Part shown: positions 1-11,449 of the stretch, in pieces | Layout: each line of letters starts with the position of its first letter | How positions within the stretch are numbered: the first letter of the stretch is position 1 | Assembly: GCF_000426865.1 (NCBI RefSeq) | Contig: NZ_AUGE01000001.1 | Coordinates: 248,001-312,000, forward strand | DNA: 64,000 nt | Source: Citrifermentans bremense R1 | GTDB lineage: Bacteria; Desulfobacterota; Desulfuromonadia; Geobacterales; Geobacteraceae | Direction: 5' to 3' | Position numbers and translations under genes: made by a program | Notes under the pieces: model-generated | What the model was told of the DNA's origin: nothing | The model's input: only the letters and a program-made list of their open reading frames with translations | The model's database searches: none

Positions 1-2
1 TG

Positions 3-56
3 CCCGACGTGGCCGAGCACGAGCTCGTCACCGACATTTACCTACCGCTCAAGTAG
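3..56 (+). CDS. C-terminal end of a gene entering from the left edge, possibly a GyrI-like effector-binding domain protein
   Basis: An open frame runs from the window edge to a TAG at 54-56 and encodes PDVAEHELVTDIYLPLK. A final strand of the type TDIYLPLK is typical of GyrI-like/AraC effector-binding domains, which usually end in a similar IYxPxK. Only 17 codons are visible, so the family is a guess. The 21-bp repeat array starts about 40 bp after the stop. Confidence 0.4.
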   Translation, partial: PDVAEHELVTDIYLPLK

Positions 57-96
57 TTACGCCCTTTTCGCAGGCCTCAAGTTGTCCGCCGCGATC

Positions 97-488
97 TGTA
101 ACTTACACATCGCGGTATGTAAGTCATGCATCGCAACGAGTAACTCATGCACCGTGGTATGTAATTCACACATCGCGTTATGCTACTCGCACAGTGCAGT
201 GTGATACCCACATACCGCGGTCTGTAATTCGTACACCGCAGCATGTAACGTTTGCATCGCTCTCTGTAAATTACTTGGCGCGATGTGTAATTCGCACATC
301 GCAATATGTATTGCATACACCGTGGTATGTAACCAGCACATTGCAACAAGTAATTCATGCACCGCGGTATGTAACTCATGCACTGCTGTATGTAACTCAT
401 GCACTGCGGTATGTAAATTACACATCGCGGTATGTAATTCGCACATCGCGGTATGTAATTCGTATATTGCGGTGGGTAACAGGCATAC
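97..488. repeat. Tandem array of a 21-bp unit, 18 full copies plus a partial one
   Basis: Units start at 97, 118, 139, 160 and so on every 21 bp up to 454, with a partial copy from 475. The commonest unit begins TGTAATTCGCACATCGCG. Copies differ by several bases but no unit gains or loses a base. Because 21 is a multiple of three and stops are rare in the unit, open frames appear on both strands (for example heptads of the NYIPRCM type), none with a ribosome binding site. I read it as a non-coding minisatellite. The stretch 489-656 after it shows nothing I can identify. Confidence 0.9.
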
Positions 489-656
489 AACAAGGGGATG
501 AATTAGAAGGCAGGGAAAATGGAAGGTTACGCGCAGGCGTCTGCTTCAGAGACGTGTGGCTGCAAAGGGAGGCAGGTGTGGAGGTGAGGAGGTTGAGGGG
601 GGGCCTGACGGCACCCCCAGTTCGACCTTCAAGTCCGGGTGTGGCTGTTGCGGGCA

Positions 657-1067
657 TTAATCTTCTTTTTCGACCTGGGCTGCTTCAGGGGCAGTTGGAA
701 CTGTCTTGGCCCTCGGGTGCCCCCTTCTTTCTTTGCTGCAATCGAACCCGGAGGCGACGAGGATGCCGGGATTGCGGACAGCGGCCATCTCCATGACGAG
801 CGCGACCTCATCCAATTTAATGACGAGTTGTGCCTGGAGTACCTCTCGTTCGTTAATCACCAGTTTGCTCCCCAACATCGACTCGTGATACACGGCATCG
901 TGCTTCGCCGATGCGGCAAGGTACGATTCGAGCAACCCCGGGTTCCCAGCCCAGACGGAATCTGGAATCCTGGTTTTGTCAGCCAAAGCAGTTGCCACCC
1001 GCTGGTTGAACGCATGAAACGCCGTTGGCCCGATTTGCCGATAGTTCCGCAGTAATTGCTGACCCAT
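657..1067 (-). CDS. Hypothetical protein, 136 aa
   Basis: The start ATG at 1067 follows GGGAGGT with good spacing; an in-frame ATG 24 bp upstream lacks such a site. The protein begins MGQQLLRNYRQIG, is mostly helical and has no membrane segment or cysteine motif; the C-terminus is charged. Small proteins with a similar centre (GSKLVINEREVLQAQLV followed by EMAAVRNPGIL) seem familiar from Geobacter genomes, but I know of no function. It is flanked by the tandem array and by a GC-rich palindrome, so this edge looks like accessory DNA. Confidence 0.65.
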   Translation of the reverse strand: MGQQLLRNYRQIGPTAFHAFNQRVATALADKTRIPDSVWAGNPGLLESYLAASAKHDAVYHESMLGSKLVINEREVLQAQLVIKLDEVALVMEMAAVRNPGILVASGFDCSKERRGHPRAKTVPTAPEAAQVEKED

Positions 1068-1242
1068 CTCGTACCTCCCTTCCGCCGCCATGGCGAAGCG
1101 TAGGACTTCAATTGATTAGAATTTGTCAATCTCAAAACTCCGTTGAGCATACAACGCAGCGCTAGCAATGCAAGCTCAGTGGTGACAAAAACGAATCAAC
1201 CTGAAGAGGCGGGAGGCCACGGAGGAAATCTGAGAGGTTCTA

Positions 1243-1279
1243 CCCTCACCCCTCTCCCTCTCCCAGAGGGAGAGGGAGG
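1243..1279. repeat. GC-rich palindrome of the CCCTCTCCCAGAGGGAGAGGG type
   Basis: An inverted repeat centred on CCCAGAGGG, preceded by CCCTCACC. Near-copies occur at 28457-28490, around 43684-43722 and at 43858-43892, always between genes. It can form a strong hairpin in either transcript. The rest of 1068-1310 shows no gene. Confidence 0.7.
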
Positions 1280-1310
1280 ATGGACGGAGGTTAGGCTGGG
1301 TTGCGGCTGA

Positions 1311-1517
1311 TCAGGGCGCGCGCTGAGAGTGGCGGCGCCTCGTCGGCCTGACGCGGCGCAACAAGGCGGGCGAGCCTAGAGCATCCCGCATCAGCTCGGA
1401 CATGGTGGTGTTGTGAAGCTCTAACAGACGGGTAAGATACTCCAGTTCCTCGTCGCTTACCCGGACCGAAATTATGTGCCGCCGCTGGCGGCCGTCATTG
1501 GTTTCCATGTAGTCCAT
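1311..1517 (-). CDS. Small ribbon-helix-helix-like DNA-binding protein, 68 aa
   Basis: The chosen ATG at 1517 (MDYMETNDGRQRR) follows AGGAGAG by six bases; a start at 1535 is possible but has no visible site. The middle, HIISVRVSDEELEYLTRLLE, has the strand followed by amphipathic helix seen in CopG/Arc-type ribbon-helix-helix proteins, then a second helix (TMSELMRDAL) and a basic Arg-rich tail. Such proteins often repress their own genes or act as antitoxins, but no toxin gene is visible next to it. It ends 36 bp before ribBA on the same strand. Confidence 0.55.
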   Translation of the reverse strand: MDYMETNDGRQRRHIISVRVSDEELEYLTRLLELHNTTMSELMRDALGSPALLRRVRPTRRRHSQRAP

Positions 1518-1552
1518 CTGCTCTCCTACTGGCACGCTCTACCGTCCCGGCG

Positions 1553-2755
1553 TCAGATGAAACGCAACAAATGCCCCATCTTCTCCCGCTTGGTCTTTAA
1601 ATACCTCGCGTTGTCACTCCCGGGGAGGAGCTCCAACGGCACCCGTTCTTCGATGCCGATCCCGTATCCTGCAAGCCCTACCAGCTTCTTCGGGTTGTTG
1701 GTCATGAGGCGGATCTTCTTTATACCCAGGTTCGAGAGGATCTGGGCGCCTATGCCGTAATCCCTCATGTCGGCCTTGAAACCCAGGGCGACGTTTGCCT
1801 CGACGGTGTCCTTTCCCTGATCCTGCAGCGCATAGGCTTTCAACTTGTTGGTCAGGCCTATGCCGCGCCCTTCCTGCCGCATGTAAAGGATTACCCCCCT
1901 ACCCTCGGCCTGTACTTGCTGCATGGCCAGGTGCAGCTGGTCGGCGCAGTCGCACCTGACACTACCGAAGACGTCGCCGGTCAGGCACTCGGAGTGCACC
2001 CGCACCAGGACCGGTTCGTCTCCGCTTATGTCGCCCTTCACCAGGGCGATGTGCTCCAGTCCGTCGACGTCGTTTTCGAAGCCGACCGCGCGGAAGTCGC
2101 CGAACTGGGTGGGGAGATTCACCTCGACGCAGCGGCGGACCAACGACTCGTGCTGCATCCTGTAGGCGACGAGGTCGGCTATGGTGCAGATCTTGATCCT
2201 GTGGCGCAGGGCGAACTTCTTCAGATCAGGCATGCGGGACATGGTGCCGTCGTCGTTCATGATCTCGCAGATGACGCCGGCGGGCTCCAACCCGGCCAGG
2301 CGCGCCAGGTCGACGGAACCTTCGGTCTGCCCGGAGCGCACCAGGACGCCTCCTTCTCTTGCGCGCAGCGGGAATATGTGTCCCGACCGCGCCAGGTCCT
2401 CGGCGCAGGCATCGGGGGCTACGGCGGTGAGAATGGTGTGGGCGCGGTCGGCGGCGGAGATGCCGGTGGTGACTCCGCGGCGCGCCTCGATGGAGACGGT
2501 GAAGGCGGTGCCGAAGGAGGAGGTGTTGTCGCGCACCATGGAGGGGAGCGCCAGCCTGTCGCAGCGCTCTCCTGTCATGGTCAAGCAGATCAACCCCCGC
2601 CCGTGCATGGCCATGAAGTTGATTATCTCAGGGGTCACGCACTGGGCTGCGATGGTGAGATCGCCTTCGTTCTCGCGATCTTCGTCATCGACAAGGATGA
2701 CCATCTTTCCGGCCCGGATGTCTTCGATTGCCTCGGCTATGCTGGCGACTGACAT
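1553..2755 (-). CDS. ribBA: Bifunctional 3,4-dihydroxy-2-butanone 4-phosphate synthase / GTP cyclohydrolase II
   Basis: Catalyses the two entry reactions of riboflavin synthesis. Residues 1-200 are the DHBP synthase domain with the acidic motif [11 protein letters not shown] near residue 23. Residues about 205-400 are the cyclohydrolase II domain with the zinc cysteines in [16 protein letters not shown] and the RQEGRGIGL motif. The 400 aa length is normal and the RBS is AAGGGGG. It follows an ETF operon on the same strand after a 238-bp gap filled by a repeat element. No other rib gene and no FMN riboswitch are visible, so it may be an extra copy that supplies flavin for the ETFs and acyl-CoA dehydrogenase. 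That role is inferred. Confidence 0.92.
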   Translation of the reverse strand: MSVASIAEAIEDIRAGKMVILVDDEDRENEGDLTIAAQCVTPEIINFMAMHGRGLICLTMTGERCDRLALPSMVRDNTSSFGTAFTVSIEARRGVTTGISAADRAHTILTAVAPDACAEDLARSGHIFPLRAREGGVLVRSGQTEGSVDLARLAGLEPAGVICEIMNDDGTMSRMPDLKKFALRHRIKICTIADLVAYRMQHESLVRRCVEVNLPTQFGDFRAVGFENDVDGLEHIALVKGDISGDEPVLVRVHSECLTGDVFGSVRCDCADQLHLAMQQVQAEGRGVILYMRQEGRGIGLTNKLKAYALQDQGKDTVEANVALGFKADMRDYGIGAQILSNLGIKKIRLMTNNPKKLVGLAGYGIGIEERVPLELLPGSDNARYLKTKREKMGHLLRFI

Positions 2756-2784
2756 GGCTTTATCCCCCTTTTTTTAAATTCCTC

Positions 2785-2893
2785 GCACGCGGAGGACGCG
2801 GATTGAAAGCGATTACCGCGATCAAGCAAAGGCTTGTTGTTTCAAGATCGATCCGATTTCATCCGCGTCATCCGTTAAATCCGTGTGCGATGC
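2785..2893. repeat. Dispersed ~110-bp inverted-repeat element, copy 1
   Basis: Begins GCACGCGGAGGACGCGGATT and ends near ATCCGTGTGCGATGC, so the ends are imperfect inverted copies of each other. Two related copies lie at 11581-11699 and 18556-18671. All three sit between genes of different transcription units. There is no coding capacity. Confidence 0.8.
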
Positions 2894-2993
2894 AGTTGGT
2901 CTTTGTCTAAGCAAGCCGTGCGGCGGAGGGCTGAGCACTCGCTCCGCCGCACGGCGCTGGTCCCAGGCATTGTCCCGAGCCAATATCTTCCGG

Positions 2994-3902
2994 CTACGCC
3001 GCGCGCAGCTTCTCCATCAGTACCGGGGCCAGTTGCAGTACGTCGGCGACTACCATTACGTCTGCTGCCTCGCTGATGGGGGCATCCTTATCCTTATTGA
3101 TGGCGACGATGAAGTCGGATTTCTTCATGCCGGCCAGATGCTGTATCGCGCCGGAGATGCCGCAGGCGACGTACAGCTTGGGGGACACGGTCTGGCCGGT
3201 GGTGCCGACCTGATGGCTGTGGGCAACCCAGCCGGCGTCGACGACGGGACGGCTCGCACCCAGCTCGCCGCCGAATGCCTTGGCCAGCTCGGCGATGATG
3301 GCGACGTTCTCTTTCTTGCCGACGCCGCGACCGGCGCTGACGATGATCTCGGCGCGACCCAGATCGACGTCTTTTTTCTCGGCGGGCTCGTAGCCTACGA
3401 ACTGCAGCTGGGAGCTGCCGGCTACTTCAATTGCTTCGACCTGCGCGCTTCCCGATGCCTCGACGGCGTTGAAGGCGCCTGCCTGGACGGTGAGTACGGC
3501 GCGCGCCCCCTTGGGGGAAACGGTGCGACGCAGTTTCGCGTTGCAAAGCGCCAGCTCGAACTTGCCGTCGACGATGTTGACGACCTCGGAAACCTGCCCT
3601 ACCTTGAGCGCGGCAGCTACCCTGGGAGCCAGGTCCCAACCGTAGGAGGAATGGACGAAGACGACGTAGTCGGGATTTTCCTTCTGGATCGCCTCCAGTA
3701 CGACCTGCTTGTGCAGGTCCGGGTTGTACTCGCCGAACTTGTCGACGTCCGCAAGATATACCTTACCGTCGACCTTGGGCGCCTCTTTACCGACGAGAAC
3801 CATTACCTTCTCGGCCCCCAGGCGATCGGCGAACGCCACCAGCTCATAACTGGTGTCGAGGATCTTTCCTTCCCTTTGTTCACAGACAAGCAGTGCTTTC
3901 AT
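2994..3902 (-). CDS. etfA: Electron transfer flavoprotein alpha subunit (module 1)
   Basis: FAD-carrying subunit of an ETF that collects electrons from acyl-CoA dehydrogenases. At 302 aa it has the usual two-domain length. The C-terminal FAD domain shows [36 protein letters not shown] and AIQHLAGM, the family signature. The start follows TAGGAGGTGAGCC. It lies 10 bp downstream of etfB and is the third gene of EMO1-etfB-etfA. The pairing with a membrane oxidoreductase implies transfer of electrons from acyl-CoA oxidation (glutaryl-CoA here) to menaquinone. Confidence 0.95.
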   Translation of the reverse strand: MKALLVCEQREGKILDTSYELVAFADRLGAEKVMVLVGKEAPKVDGKVYLADVDKFGEYNPDLHKQVVLEAIQKENPDYVVFVHSSYGWDLAPRVAAALKVGQVSEVVNIVDGKFELALCNAKLRRTVSPKGARAVLTVQAGAFNAVEASGSAQVEAIEVAGSSQLQFVGYEPAEKKDVDLGRAEIIVSAGRGVGKKENVAIIAELAKAFGGELGASRPVVDAGWVAHSHQVGTTGQTVSPKLYVACGISGAIQHLAGMKKSDFIVAINKDKDAPISEAADVMVVADVLQLAPVLMEKLRAA

Positions 3903-3912
3903 GGCTCACCTC

Positions 3913-4689
3913 CTATTTCACGACCGTAGTCTTTTCCTTGAGAATCCCCAGCAGACGATCGGCAACCTGCGCCAGATCCCCTTCCAGCACGACGGCGGAG
4001 CCGCTTTTCACCGGCGGGTAGAGCTTTTCGGTGGCGACCGCCGGCTGTTCGGTGAGGAGCTCGGCAGCCGGGACGGTCACGAACTCCTTCTTCTTCGCCT
4101 TCATGATGTTGGGAAGGGTCGGGTAGCGCGGCACGTTCAGGCCGAGCTGGCAGGTGACCAAGGCCGGAAGCGGAACCTTGACGACGCTCTTCAGCCCGCC
4201 TTCGAGTTCCCTCTTGGCGGTGATGACGCCGTCGGCGAAGCCGAAGCCGACCAGGGTGGTGGTGCAGTTGTGCCCCAAACGCTCAGCGACGGTGACCCCA
4301 ACCTGGGCCGAGCCCCTGTCCTGGGACTGCATGCCGGTGAAGATGACGTCGAAGTCTTTCCCCTTGGCGAAGGAGGCGATGATGTCGGCGATCTGCCAGG
4401 GATCCTTGCGGCAGCTGTCCGGGTCCTGGACGTGGACGGCGCGGTCGCACCCCATGGCCAGCGCCTTCTTGAGCGCATCACCCACCCGATCCGGCCCGAT
4501 GGAGAGGACGGTGACGTCGGGCGCGTCGCCCAACTGCTCTTTCAGCTGTACCGCCTGTTCCACCGCGTACTCGTCGTACTCGTTCATCCGGTAGGCGAGA
4601 TCGGCTTCGTCATACCAATCTCCGCTCCCGTTGACCTTGAAACGGGATTCCATATCCGGTACCTGTTTGATGCAGACTAGAACTTTCAT
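3913..4689 (-). CDS. etfB: Electron transfer flavoprotein beta subunit (module 1)
   Basis: Partner of the alpha subunit, 258 aa, starting MKVLVCIKQVPD as ETF beta proteins do. It shows the AMP-binding and recognition-loop region (GMQSQDRGSAQVG, then a VPLPALVTCQLGLN loop). The RBS TAGGAGG overlaps the end of the upstream EMO1 gene. It is distinct from the second etfB at 8298-9110, so the window encodes two ETFs. Confidence 0.95.
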   Translation of the reverse strand: MKVLVCIKQVPDMESRFKVNGSGDWYDEADLAYRMNEYDEYAVEQAVQLKEQLGDAPDVTVLSIGPDRVGDALKKALAMGCDRAVHVQDPDSCRKDPWQIADIIASFAKGKDFDVIFTGMQSQDRGSAQVGVTVAERLGHNCTTTLVGFGFADGVITAKRELEGGLKSVVKVPLPALVTCQLGLNVPRYPTLPNIMKAKKKEFVTVPAAELLTEQPAVATEKLYPPVKSGSAVVLEGDLAQVADRLLGILKEKTTVVK

Positions 4690-4702
4690 TTTTGCCTCCT
4701 AT

Positions 4703-6673
4703 CTAGTTGATTGCCTCGGCCATTACCTCTGCGATGTCTTTTACCCTCACCTTTTCCGCGCCCTGGTCCTTGAGTCCGTCCTCCAGCATGGTCATGCAGT
4801 AGGGACAGCTGACGCAGATGGTGTCGGGCTGCTGCTTCAGGGCCTCGTTGACGCGGTCGTGGTTGATTCTCGTGCCGATCTGCTCTTCCATCCACATGCG
4901 CCCGCCGCCGGCACCGCAGCAGAACCCGTTCTCTTTCTGGCGCTCGAACTCACCGGGTGCGGCGCCGGTCGCGGCCTCGATCACCTGGCGGGGTGCGGCG
5001 AAGGTGTCGTTGTGGCGCCCCAGGTAGCAGGAGTCGTGGAATAGGGTCTTGCCCAAGTTGACTCCTTTCGCGGCGGGGAGTTTCCCCTCCTGCACGAGCC
5101 TTGCGATCAGCTCGCTGTGGTGCAGCACCTCCAGTTCCAGGCCGTACTGCCGGTAGTCGTTCTTGAGCGTGCTGAAGCAGTGCGGGCACTGGGTGACGAT
5201 CTTGGTGACCCCTTTCTCCTTGAACTTGGCCACGTTCTCCCGCGCCATGCGGTCGAAGACGAATTCGTTACCCAGGCGCCTCACGCTGTCGCCGCAGCAG
5301 AGCTCTTCCCTCCCCAGGATGCCCCAGGTGACGCCGGCCTTGTCGAGGACGGTGGCGAGGGCCACGGTGGTCTGCTTGGCGCGGCTGTCGAACGAACCGG
5401 CGCACCCTACGAAGAAGAGATATTCAGTCTTGCCGGCCACGAACTCCTTATCCCCCAGGAGGTTCGCCCATTTGCCGCGCTCGGAGGGGGCGATGCCCCA
5501 GGGGTTGGAACGCTGCTCCATGTTCTCGAAGAGGTTCAAAAGCTCTTCGGGGAACCGGGCCTTTTCCTGGACCAGGTGGCGGCGCATCTTGACGATCTTG
5601 GGCATGTGCTCGATGAGGACCGGGCAGACCGACAGGCAGGCGCCGCAGGTGGTGCAGGACCAAAGGGCGTCCTCGCAACTGGTTCCCTCAGCCTTCTCGC
5701 CGATGAGCGGGAGCTGCTTCTTTCCGGCGTTGGCGACGCCGTTCTCCAAAAGGTTCACCTTGATGTCGTGGATGATCCGGCGCGGGTTCAGGGGCTTCCC
5801 GGTGTTGTGGGCCGGGCAGAGGTCCTGGCAGCGCCCGCATTCGGTGCAGGAGAAGGAATCCAGCAGGTCCTTCCAGGAGAACTGCGCCACCTCGCTCACC
5901 CCGAAGCGCTTGCCGAGCTCGAAGCTCTCGCGCGGCTGCACGTTGGGCTTCTCGAGGTTCCGGAAATAGCAGTTGGGGATGGCGGTGAGTATGTGCATGT
6001 GCTTGCTGCGGGGCAAAAGATTCATGAACAGAAGGAGCACCACGGCATGCACCCACCAGGAGGCGGAGGCTACAAGCTCAAGCGAGGCTTGCGGCATCCC
6101 CTGCAAAAGCGTCGCTAGCGCGCCGGAGACGGGCCTCAAGGTCTGCTCCGCGCCGAGAGCGATTTGCGCCGCGTTCAGCAGGAAGAAGGCGACCATCAGG
6201 GTGGCGATCAGGGCGAGGATCAGGAGCGCTTCGCCGCTGCAGGCCTTGGTGTAATCGTTACCGAGGTATGACGGCGCGAAGAAGAGCCGGCGCGCAAGCG
6301 CCACCGCGACGCTGACGAGTGCAACCACCGAGACCAGGTCGAAGGCAAGTCCCAGGACGTGGTGCAGAGGGGCCGGGAGCGCCGAGAGGGTGAAGCCCGA
6401 GAAGAGCCCTTCCGCCAGGAAGGAGACGTTCGCGACGAGGAGCAGCATGAAGGCCCAGAAGAGCGCGAAGTGGTTCAGGCCGTAGGGCCTGGCGAGGACC
6501 CTCTCTTGACCGAAGGCGTACCGAAACATGCCGGCCAGCCGCTCGCCGGGCCTGTCGAAGCGGTCCTCGGAGGTGCCGACGGCGACCAGTTGCAGGCGCT
6601 GATAGCAGCTGAAGCAAAAGGCCACGAGGGCGATGACGAAAAGCGGCAGAAAATAGATTTGAGTGCTTGGCAT
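4703..6673 (-). CDS. Membrane-bound ETF:menaquinone oxidoreductase (EMO-type; heme b, ferredoxin and CCG domains), copy 1
   Basis: 656 aa. The N-terminal ~230 residues are a NarI/DUF3483-like membrane domain with about six hydrophobic segments. Two [4Fe-4S] motifs follow (CTECGRCQDLCP and CTTCGACLSVCP), then two CCG cysteine-rich domains as in HdrD (FVGCAGSF with CCGDS, and HDSCYLGRHNDTF with CCGAGGG and CPYCMTM). This is the architecture of the EMO enzymes shown in syntrophs and Geobacter to pass ETF electrons to methylmenaquinone. Clustering with etfBA agrees. The RBS is CGAGGTAG. A weak copy of the shared operator lies just upstream (6695-6710). Confidence 0.88.
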   Translation of the reverse strand: MPSTQIYFLPLFVIALVAFCFSCYQRLQLVAVGTSEDRFDRPGERLAGMFRYAFGQERVLARPYGLNHFALFWAFMLLLVANVSFLAEGLFSGFTLSALPAPLHHVLGLAFDLVSVVALVSVAVALARRLFFAPSYLGNDYTKACSGEALLILALIATLMVAFFLLNAAQIALGAEQTLRPVSGALATLLQGMPQASLELVASASWWVHAVVLLLFMNLLPRSKHMHILTAIPNCYFRNLEKPNVQPRESFELGKRFGVSEVAQFSWKDLLDSFSCTECGRCQDLCPAHNTGKPLNPRRIIHDIKVNLLENGVANAGKKQLPLIGEKAEGTSCEDALWSCTTCGACLSVCPVLIEHMPKIVKMRRHLVQEKARFPEELLNLFENMEQRSNPWGIAPSERGKWANLLGDKEFVAGKTEYLFFVGCAGSFDSRAKQTTVALATVLDKAGVTWGILGREELCCGDSVRRLGNEFVFDRMARENVAKFKEKGVTKIVTQCPHCFSTLKNDYRQYGLELEVLHHSELIARLVQEGKLPAAKGVNLGKTLFHDSCYLGRHNDTFAAPRQVIEAATGAAPGEFERQKENGFCCGAGGGRMWMEEQIGTRINHDRVNEALKQQPDTICVSCPYCMTMLEDGLKDQGAEKVRVKDIAEVMAEAIN

Positions 6674-6694
6674 GACTACCTCGGAATCTCATGG

Positions 6695-6710
6695 TTCAAA
6701 AATAAGTATC
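6695..6710 (-). promoter_or_regulatory. Weak copy of the shared operator with a -10-like TACTTA, upstream of EMO1
   Basis: Read on the minus strand the site is GATA-CTTATT-TTTG, matching the left half and centre of the window-wide motif RGTA-CTTATT-TACC but not the right half. TACTTA could be a -10 box, but no TTGACA-like -35 lies 17 bp upstream. It might give the EMO1-etfBA-ribBA genes their own promoter. This is the weakest member of the set. Confidence 0.35.
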
Positions 6711-6750
6711 CTGATTAGCTGTGACCTTCCGCTAACTGCGGGACTTCGTT

Positions 6751-6848
6751 AAATCCCCCCCGGCCCCCCTTCGCAAAGGGGGGAGAGTGAAAAGCTTCAA
6801 AGAGGGGGTTACAAGTCCCCCTTTGCGAAGGGGGATTTAGGGGGATTT
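6751..6848. repeat. GC-rich inverted-repeat element with AAATCCCCC / GGGGGATTT ends
   Basis: Two arms (6751-6787 and about 6813-6848), each with an internal hairpin around TTCGCAAAGG, face each other across a short AT-richer centre. The ends are inverted copies. It resembles the GC-rich elements at 24221-24304, 26202-26287 and 41793-41916 in shape but not in exact sequence. It lies between the ferredoxin-fused etfA and EMO1. Confidence 0.7.
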
Positions 6849-6885
6849 GCTGTTGCTCGATCTTTCCCCGTGCCACCTGAGGCTA

Positions 6886-6917
6886 GGGGGACAGGCACCT
6901 GGCGGAGCCAGTCCCCC
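6886..6917. repeat. REP-like palindrome (GGGGGACAGGCACC...AGCCAGTCCCCC), copy 1
   Basis: A 32-bp imperfect palindrome whose arms GGGGGAC and GTCCCCC flank a variable centre CAGGCACCTGGCGGAGCCA. Ten related copies lie in gaps across the window. This one is downstream of the ferredoxin-fused etfA. Confidence 0.85.
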
Positions 6918-6935
6918 GGGAGAGTCCCCCTTCAC

Positions 6936-8279
6936 CTAAACTGCGATGCGGTCGGGGACCGACCCGCCGCGCGCACCTTTCATTTCGCGGACCCCGCGCG
7001 TCAGCGCCGGGATCACCTGGAACAGGTCCCCTACTATCCCGTATGTGGCCACCTGGAAGATGGGGGCCTCGGCGTCCCTGTTGATGGCTATGACGACGTC
7101 GGAGTCCTGCATCCCGACCAGGTGCTGGATGGCGCCGGAGATGCCGCAGGCTATGTAGATCTTGGGACGGACGGTCTTGCCGGTCTGCCCTACCTGGCGG
7201 CTGTGCGGCATCCATCCTGCGTCGACGGCGCTTCTTGAGGCGCCGACCACTCCGCCCAGTTCGACTGCCAGTTCGTGCAGGAGGGCGAAGTTGTCCTTGT
7301 TCATCAGACCGCGGCCGCCGGAGACGATGATCTCGGCGCCGGCGATGTCGATGTCCGCGCCGCCTTTGTCGCTGATGGTCTCGATCACCTTGGCGAGGAT
7401 GTCCTGCTCACGCAGGTAGAACTGCTCGAGGATCACTACGCCTTTGCTGCCGTCTTTGCGCTCCGGCATGGCCATGACGTGGGGCCTGACCGTCGCCATC
7501 TGGGGACGGAAACGGTCGCACATGATGGTGGCCATGATGTTGCCGCCGAAGGCGGGACGGGTCTGCATCAGGTTCCGCTTGTCGTCGATGCCGAGGCCGG
7601 TGCAGTCGGCGGTGAGGCCGGTCTTGACAATAGTGGCTACGGCGCCCGCCAGGTCGCGCCCCTGGCCGGTGGCCCCCATGAGGATCACCTCCGGCTTGTG
7701 CTTTTCGACCAGGTGGCAGACGGCGTCGGTGAAGGGTTTGGTGCGGTAGTCCTTGAAGACGCTCTCGTCCAGGACGACGGCCTGATCGGCGCCGTAGGCG
7801 AAGGCCTCGTCGCAGAGATGTGCTACCTCGTGGCCGATGATGAGGGCGGAGAGCTTCACTCCGAGCGTCGCGGCGAGTTCCTTGCCCGCGCCCAAAAGCT
7901 CCCAGGAAACCTTGGCGGCCTCGCCCTGGTACTGTTCGATGAAGACCCATACGCCACGGTACTGCGCGAGCTTGGCGCGAAGCTCCTTCTCGGCCGGGTC
8001 GAGTTCCTCCTCGACGGCGCCGTGCTGGGCTTCCCACTGTTTCAAGAGCTCCAGCTCCTCGGGGGTGTAGAACATCTCCAGGGCGCCGGCGGCACAGACC
8101 TTGACGCACTTGGCGCAGCCGATGCATTTCCCGTCGACGATAGAGGGCTCACCGGCCTCGCTCATCAGGATGCCGCTTACCGGGCAGGAACTTTCGCACC
8201 GGGCTCCGCAGGCTATGCACTTGCCGGCTACCAGCCGTGCTACGCCGCGTGGTTTCTTGATCTTCTTCTCGTTTTGCAT
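6936..8279 (-). CDS. etfA: Electron transfer flavoprotein alpha subunit with N-terminal ferredoxin domain (module 2)
   Basis: 447 aa, about 140 longer than a plain ETF alpha. Residues ~15-70 hold two [4Fe-4S] motifs: [13 protein letters not shown], with an unusual CX2CX3CX3C spacing, and [14 protein letters not shown] alpha follows, with the C-terminal FAD signature ([32 protein letters not shown]). The ATG at 8279 follows AAGGAG; a GTG one codon earlier is also possible. The clusters suggest electron exchange with ferredoxin or an Fe-S partner. Downstream of sucCD-etfB on the same strand. Confidence 0.92.
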   Translation of the reverse strand: MQNEKKIKKPRGVARLVAGKCIACGARCESSCPVSGILMSEAGEPSIVDGKCIGCAKCVKVCAAGALEMFYTPEELELLKQWEAQHGAVEEELDPAEKELRAKLAQYRGVWVFIEQYQGEAAKVSWELLGAGKELAATLGVKLSALIIGHEVAHLCDEAFAYGADQAVVLDESVFKDYRTKPFTDAVCHLVEKHKPEVILMGATGQGRDLAGAVATIVKTGLTADCTGLGIDDKRNLMQTRPAFGGNIMATIMCDRFRPQMATVRPHVMAMPERKDGSKGVVILEQFYLREQDILAKVIETISDKGGADIDIAGAEIIVSGGRGLMNKDNFALLHELAVELGGVVGASRSAVDAGWMPHSRQVGQTGKTVRPKIYIACGISGAIQHLVGMQDSDVVIAINRDAEAPIFQVATYGIVGDLFQVIPALTRGVREMKGARGGSVPDRIAV

Positions 8280-8297
8280 CACGAACTCCTTGGCGAA

Positions 8298-9110
8298 CTA
8301 GAGAGCTAAGAGGTCTTTGGCCAGCATCTTGTCAAGCAGCAGGTGCGCGGTTCCTTCCGGATCGTTCACGCCGTCCCCGATGATCTCCCCCTGGTCCCGC
8401 TCGGGTGAGAAGATCTTGCTGACCCAGGTGGCGGACCCCTTGAGGCCTACCGTCTCCACGTCGAGCTGCAGCACCTGGTTATCCCAGAGCGCGACGGGCG
8501 TTTCCTGGGCGGAAAGGCGCATCGGGACTGTTGGGTAGCGGGGGCGGTTCAGCTCGCGCACCGCGGTGATCACCACGGGAAGCGGCGCCTCCACGATCTC
8601 GTGCCTTCCTTCCAGCTTGCGCCTGACCCGTATACGCTTGTTGGGAACATCCAGCCACTCGATGCGGTCAACCAGGGTGAGCTGGGTGAAGCCAAGCCTG
8701 GTGGCGATGCCGGGGCCGACCTGGGCGGTGTCGCCGTCGATGGTCTGCTTGCCGCAAAAAACGATGCCGACCTCTTCCTCTTTCCCCAGGCGATCGATGG
8801 CCGAGGCCAGGACCTGGCTCGTGGCCAGCGTGTCGGCGCCGCCAAAGGCCCGGTCGGAGAGGAGTATGGCCTGGTCCACGCCCAGCGCGCACGCCTTTTT
8901 AAGCGTCGCCTCGGTGTTGGGGGGACCCATGGAGATGGCAATGGCCAGGAGGCCGTAGCGATCTTTGAGCGCCAGCCCCTCTTCGAGGGCGTGGGTGTCG
9001 TAGGGGTTGACGATGAAGGGGATCCCTTCCCTCACGAGGGTGTTGGTGACCGGGTCGATCTTCACCTGGGTGGTGTCCGGCACTTGTTTGATGCAGGAGA
9101 TTACAAGCAT
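8298..9110 (-). CDS. etfB: Electron transfer flavoprotein beta subunit (module 2)
   Basis: 270 aa, starting MLVISCIKQVPDTTQVKIDP and carrying the ETF beta recognition loop (EAPLPVVITAVRELNRPRYP). The RBS is GAAGGAGAAGG. It sits 18 bp before the ferredoxin-fused alpha subunit and probably pairs only with it. Upstream is sucD, separated by 148 bp holding two REP-like palindromes. Transcription from the sucC promoter could read through, but that is not certain. Confidence 0.94.
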   Translation of the reverse strand: MLVISCIKQVPDTTQVKIDPVTNTLVREGIPFIVNPYDTHALEEGLALKDRYGLLAIAISMGPPNTEATLKKACALGVDQAILLSDRAFGGADTLATSQVLASAIDRLGKEEEVGIVFCGKQTIDGDTAQVGPGIATRLGFTQLTLVDRIEWLDVPNKRIRVRRKLEGRHEIVEAPLPVVITAVRELNRPRYPTVPMRLSAQETPVALWDNQVLQLDVETVGLKGSATWVSKIFSPERDQGEIIGDGVNDPEGTAHLLLDKMLAKDLLAL

Positions 9111-9151
9111 GACCTTCTCCTTCAGTTGGACTTCGAATCTTCATCTGGCTA

Positions 9152-9183
9152 GGGGGGACAGGCACCTGGCGGAGCCAGTCCCC
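9152..9183. repeat. REP-like palindrome, copy 2
   Basis: Nearly identical to the copy at 6886-6917, same orientation. It lies between sucD and etfB with copy 3 only 31 bp away, so the two could fold together. Confidence 0.85.
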
Positions 9184-9214
9184 TTCTGCTTTTGCTCCTC
9201 AACCGTGGGGGCCA

Positions 9215-9245
9215 GGGGGACAGGCGCCTGCGGAGCCAGTCCCCC
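9215..9245. repeat. REP-like palindrome, copy 3
   Basis: Same arms as copy 2, with centre CAGGCGCCTGCGGAGCCA. It ends 13 bp past the sucD stop and could act as a 3' stabilising hairpin for sucCD. Confidence 0.85.
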
Positions 9246-9258
9246 TTCCCGCTATCTC

Positions 9259-11360
<2,102 letters not shown>

Positions 11361-11449
11361 CGGTATCCTCCAAGGCCAGGTGATCCTGCGGTGCGCTCTT
11401 TCTTACCGTTGCGCTAACATGCGGGATGGACCGGCCATTCTCTGAAGTG

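Noticed and set aside
97-488. The array as a CRISPR
   Set aside because: Units are directly adjacent and similar over their full length; there are no unique spacers and no cas genes.
77-796. Open frames over the 21-bp array read as repeat proteins (heptads with Tyr and Cys)
   Set aside because: They exist in several frames on both strands because the unit is seven codons without stops, and none has a ribosome binding site. A real gene would favour one frame.
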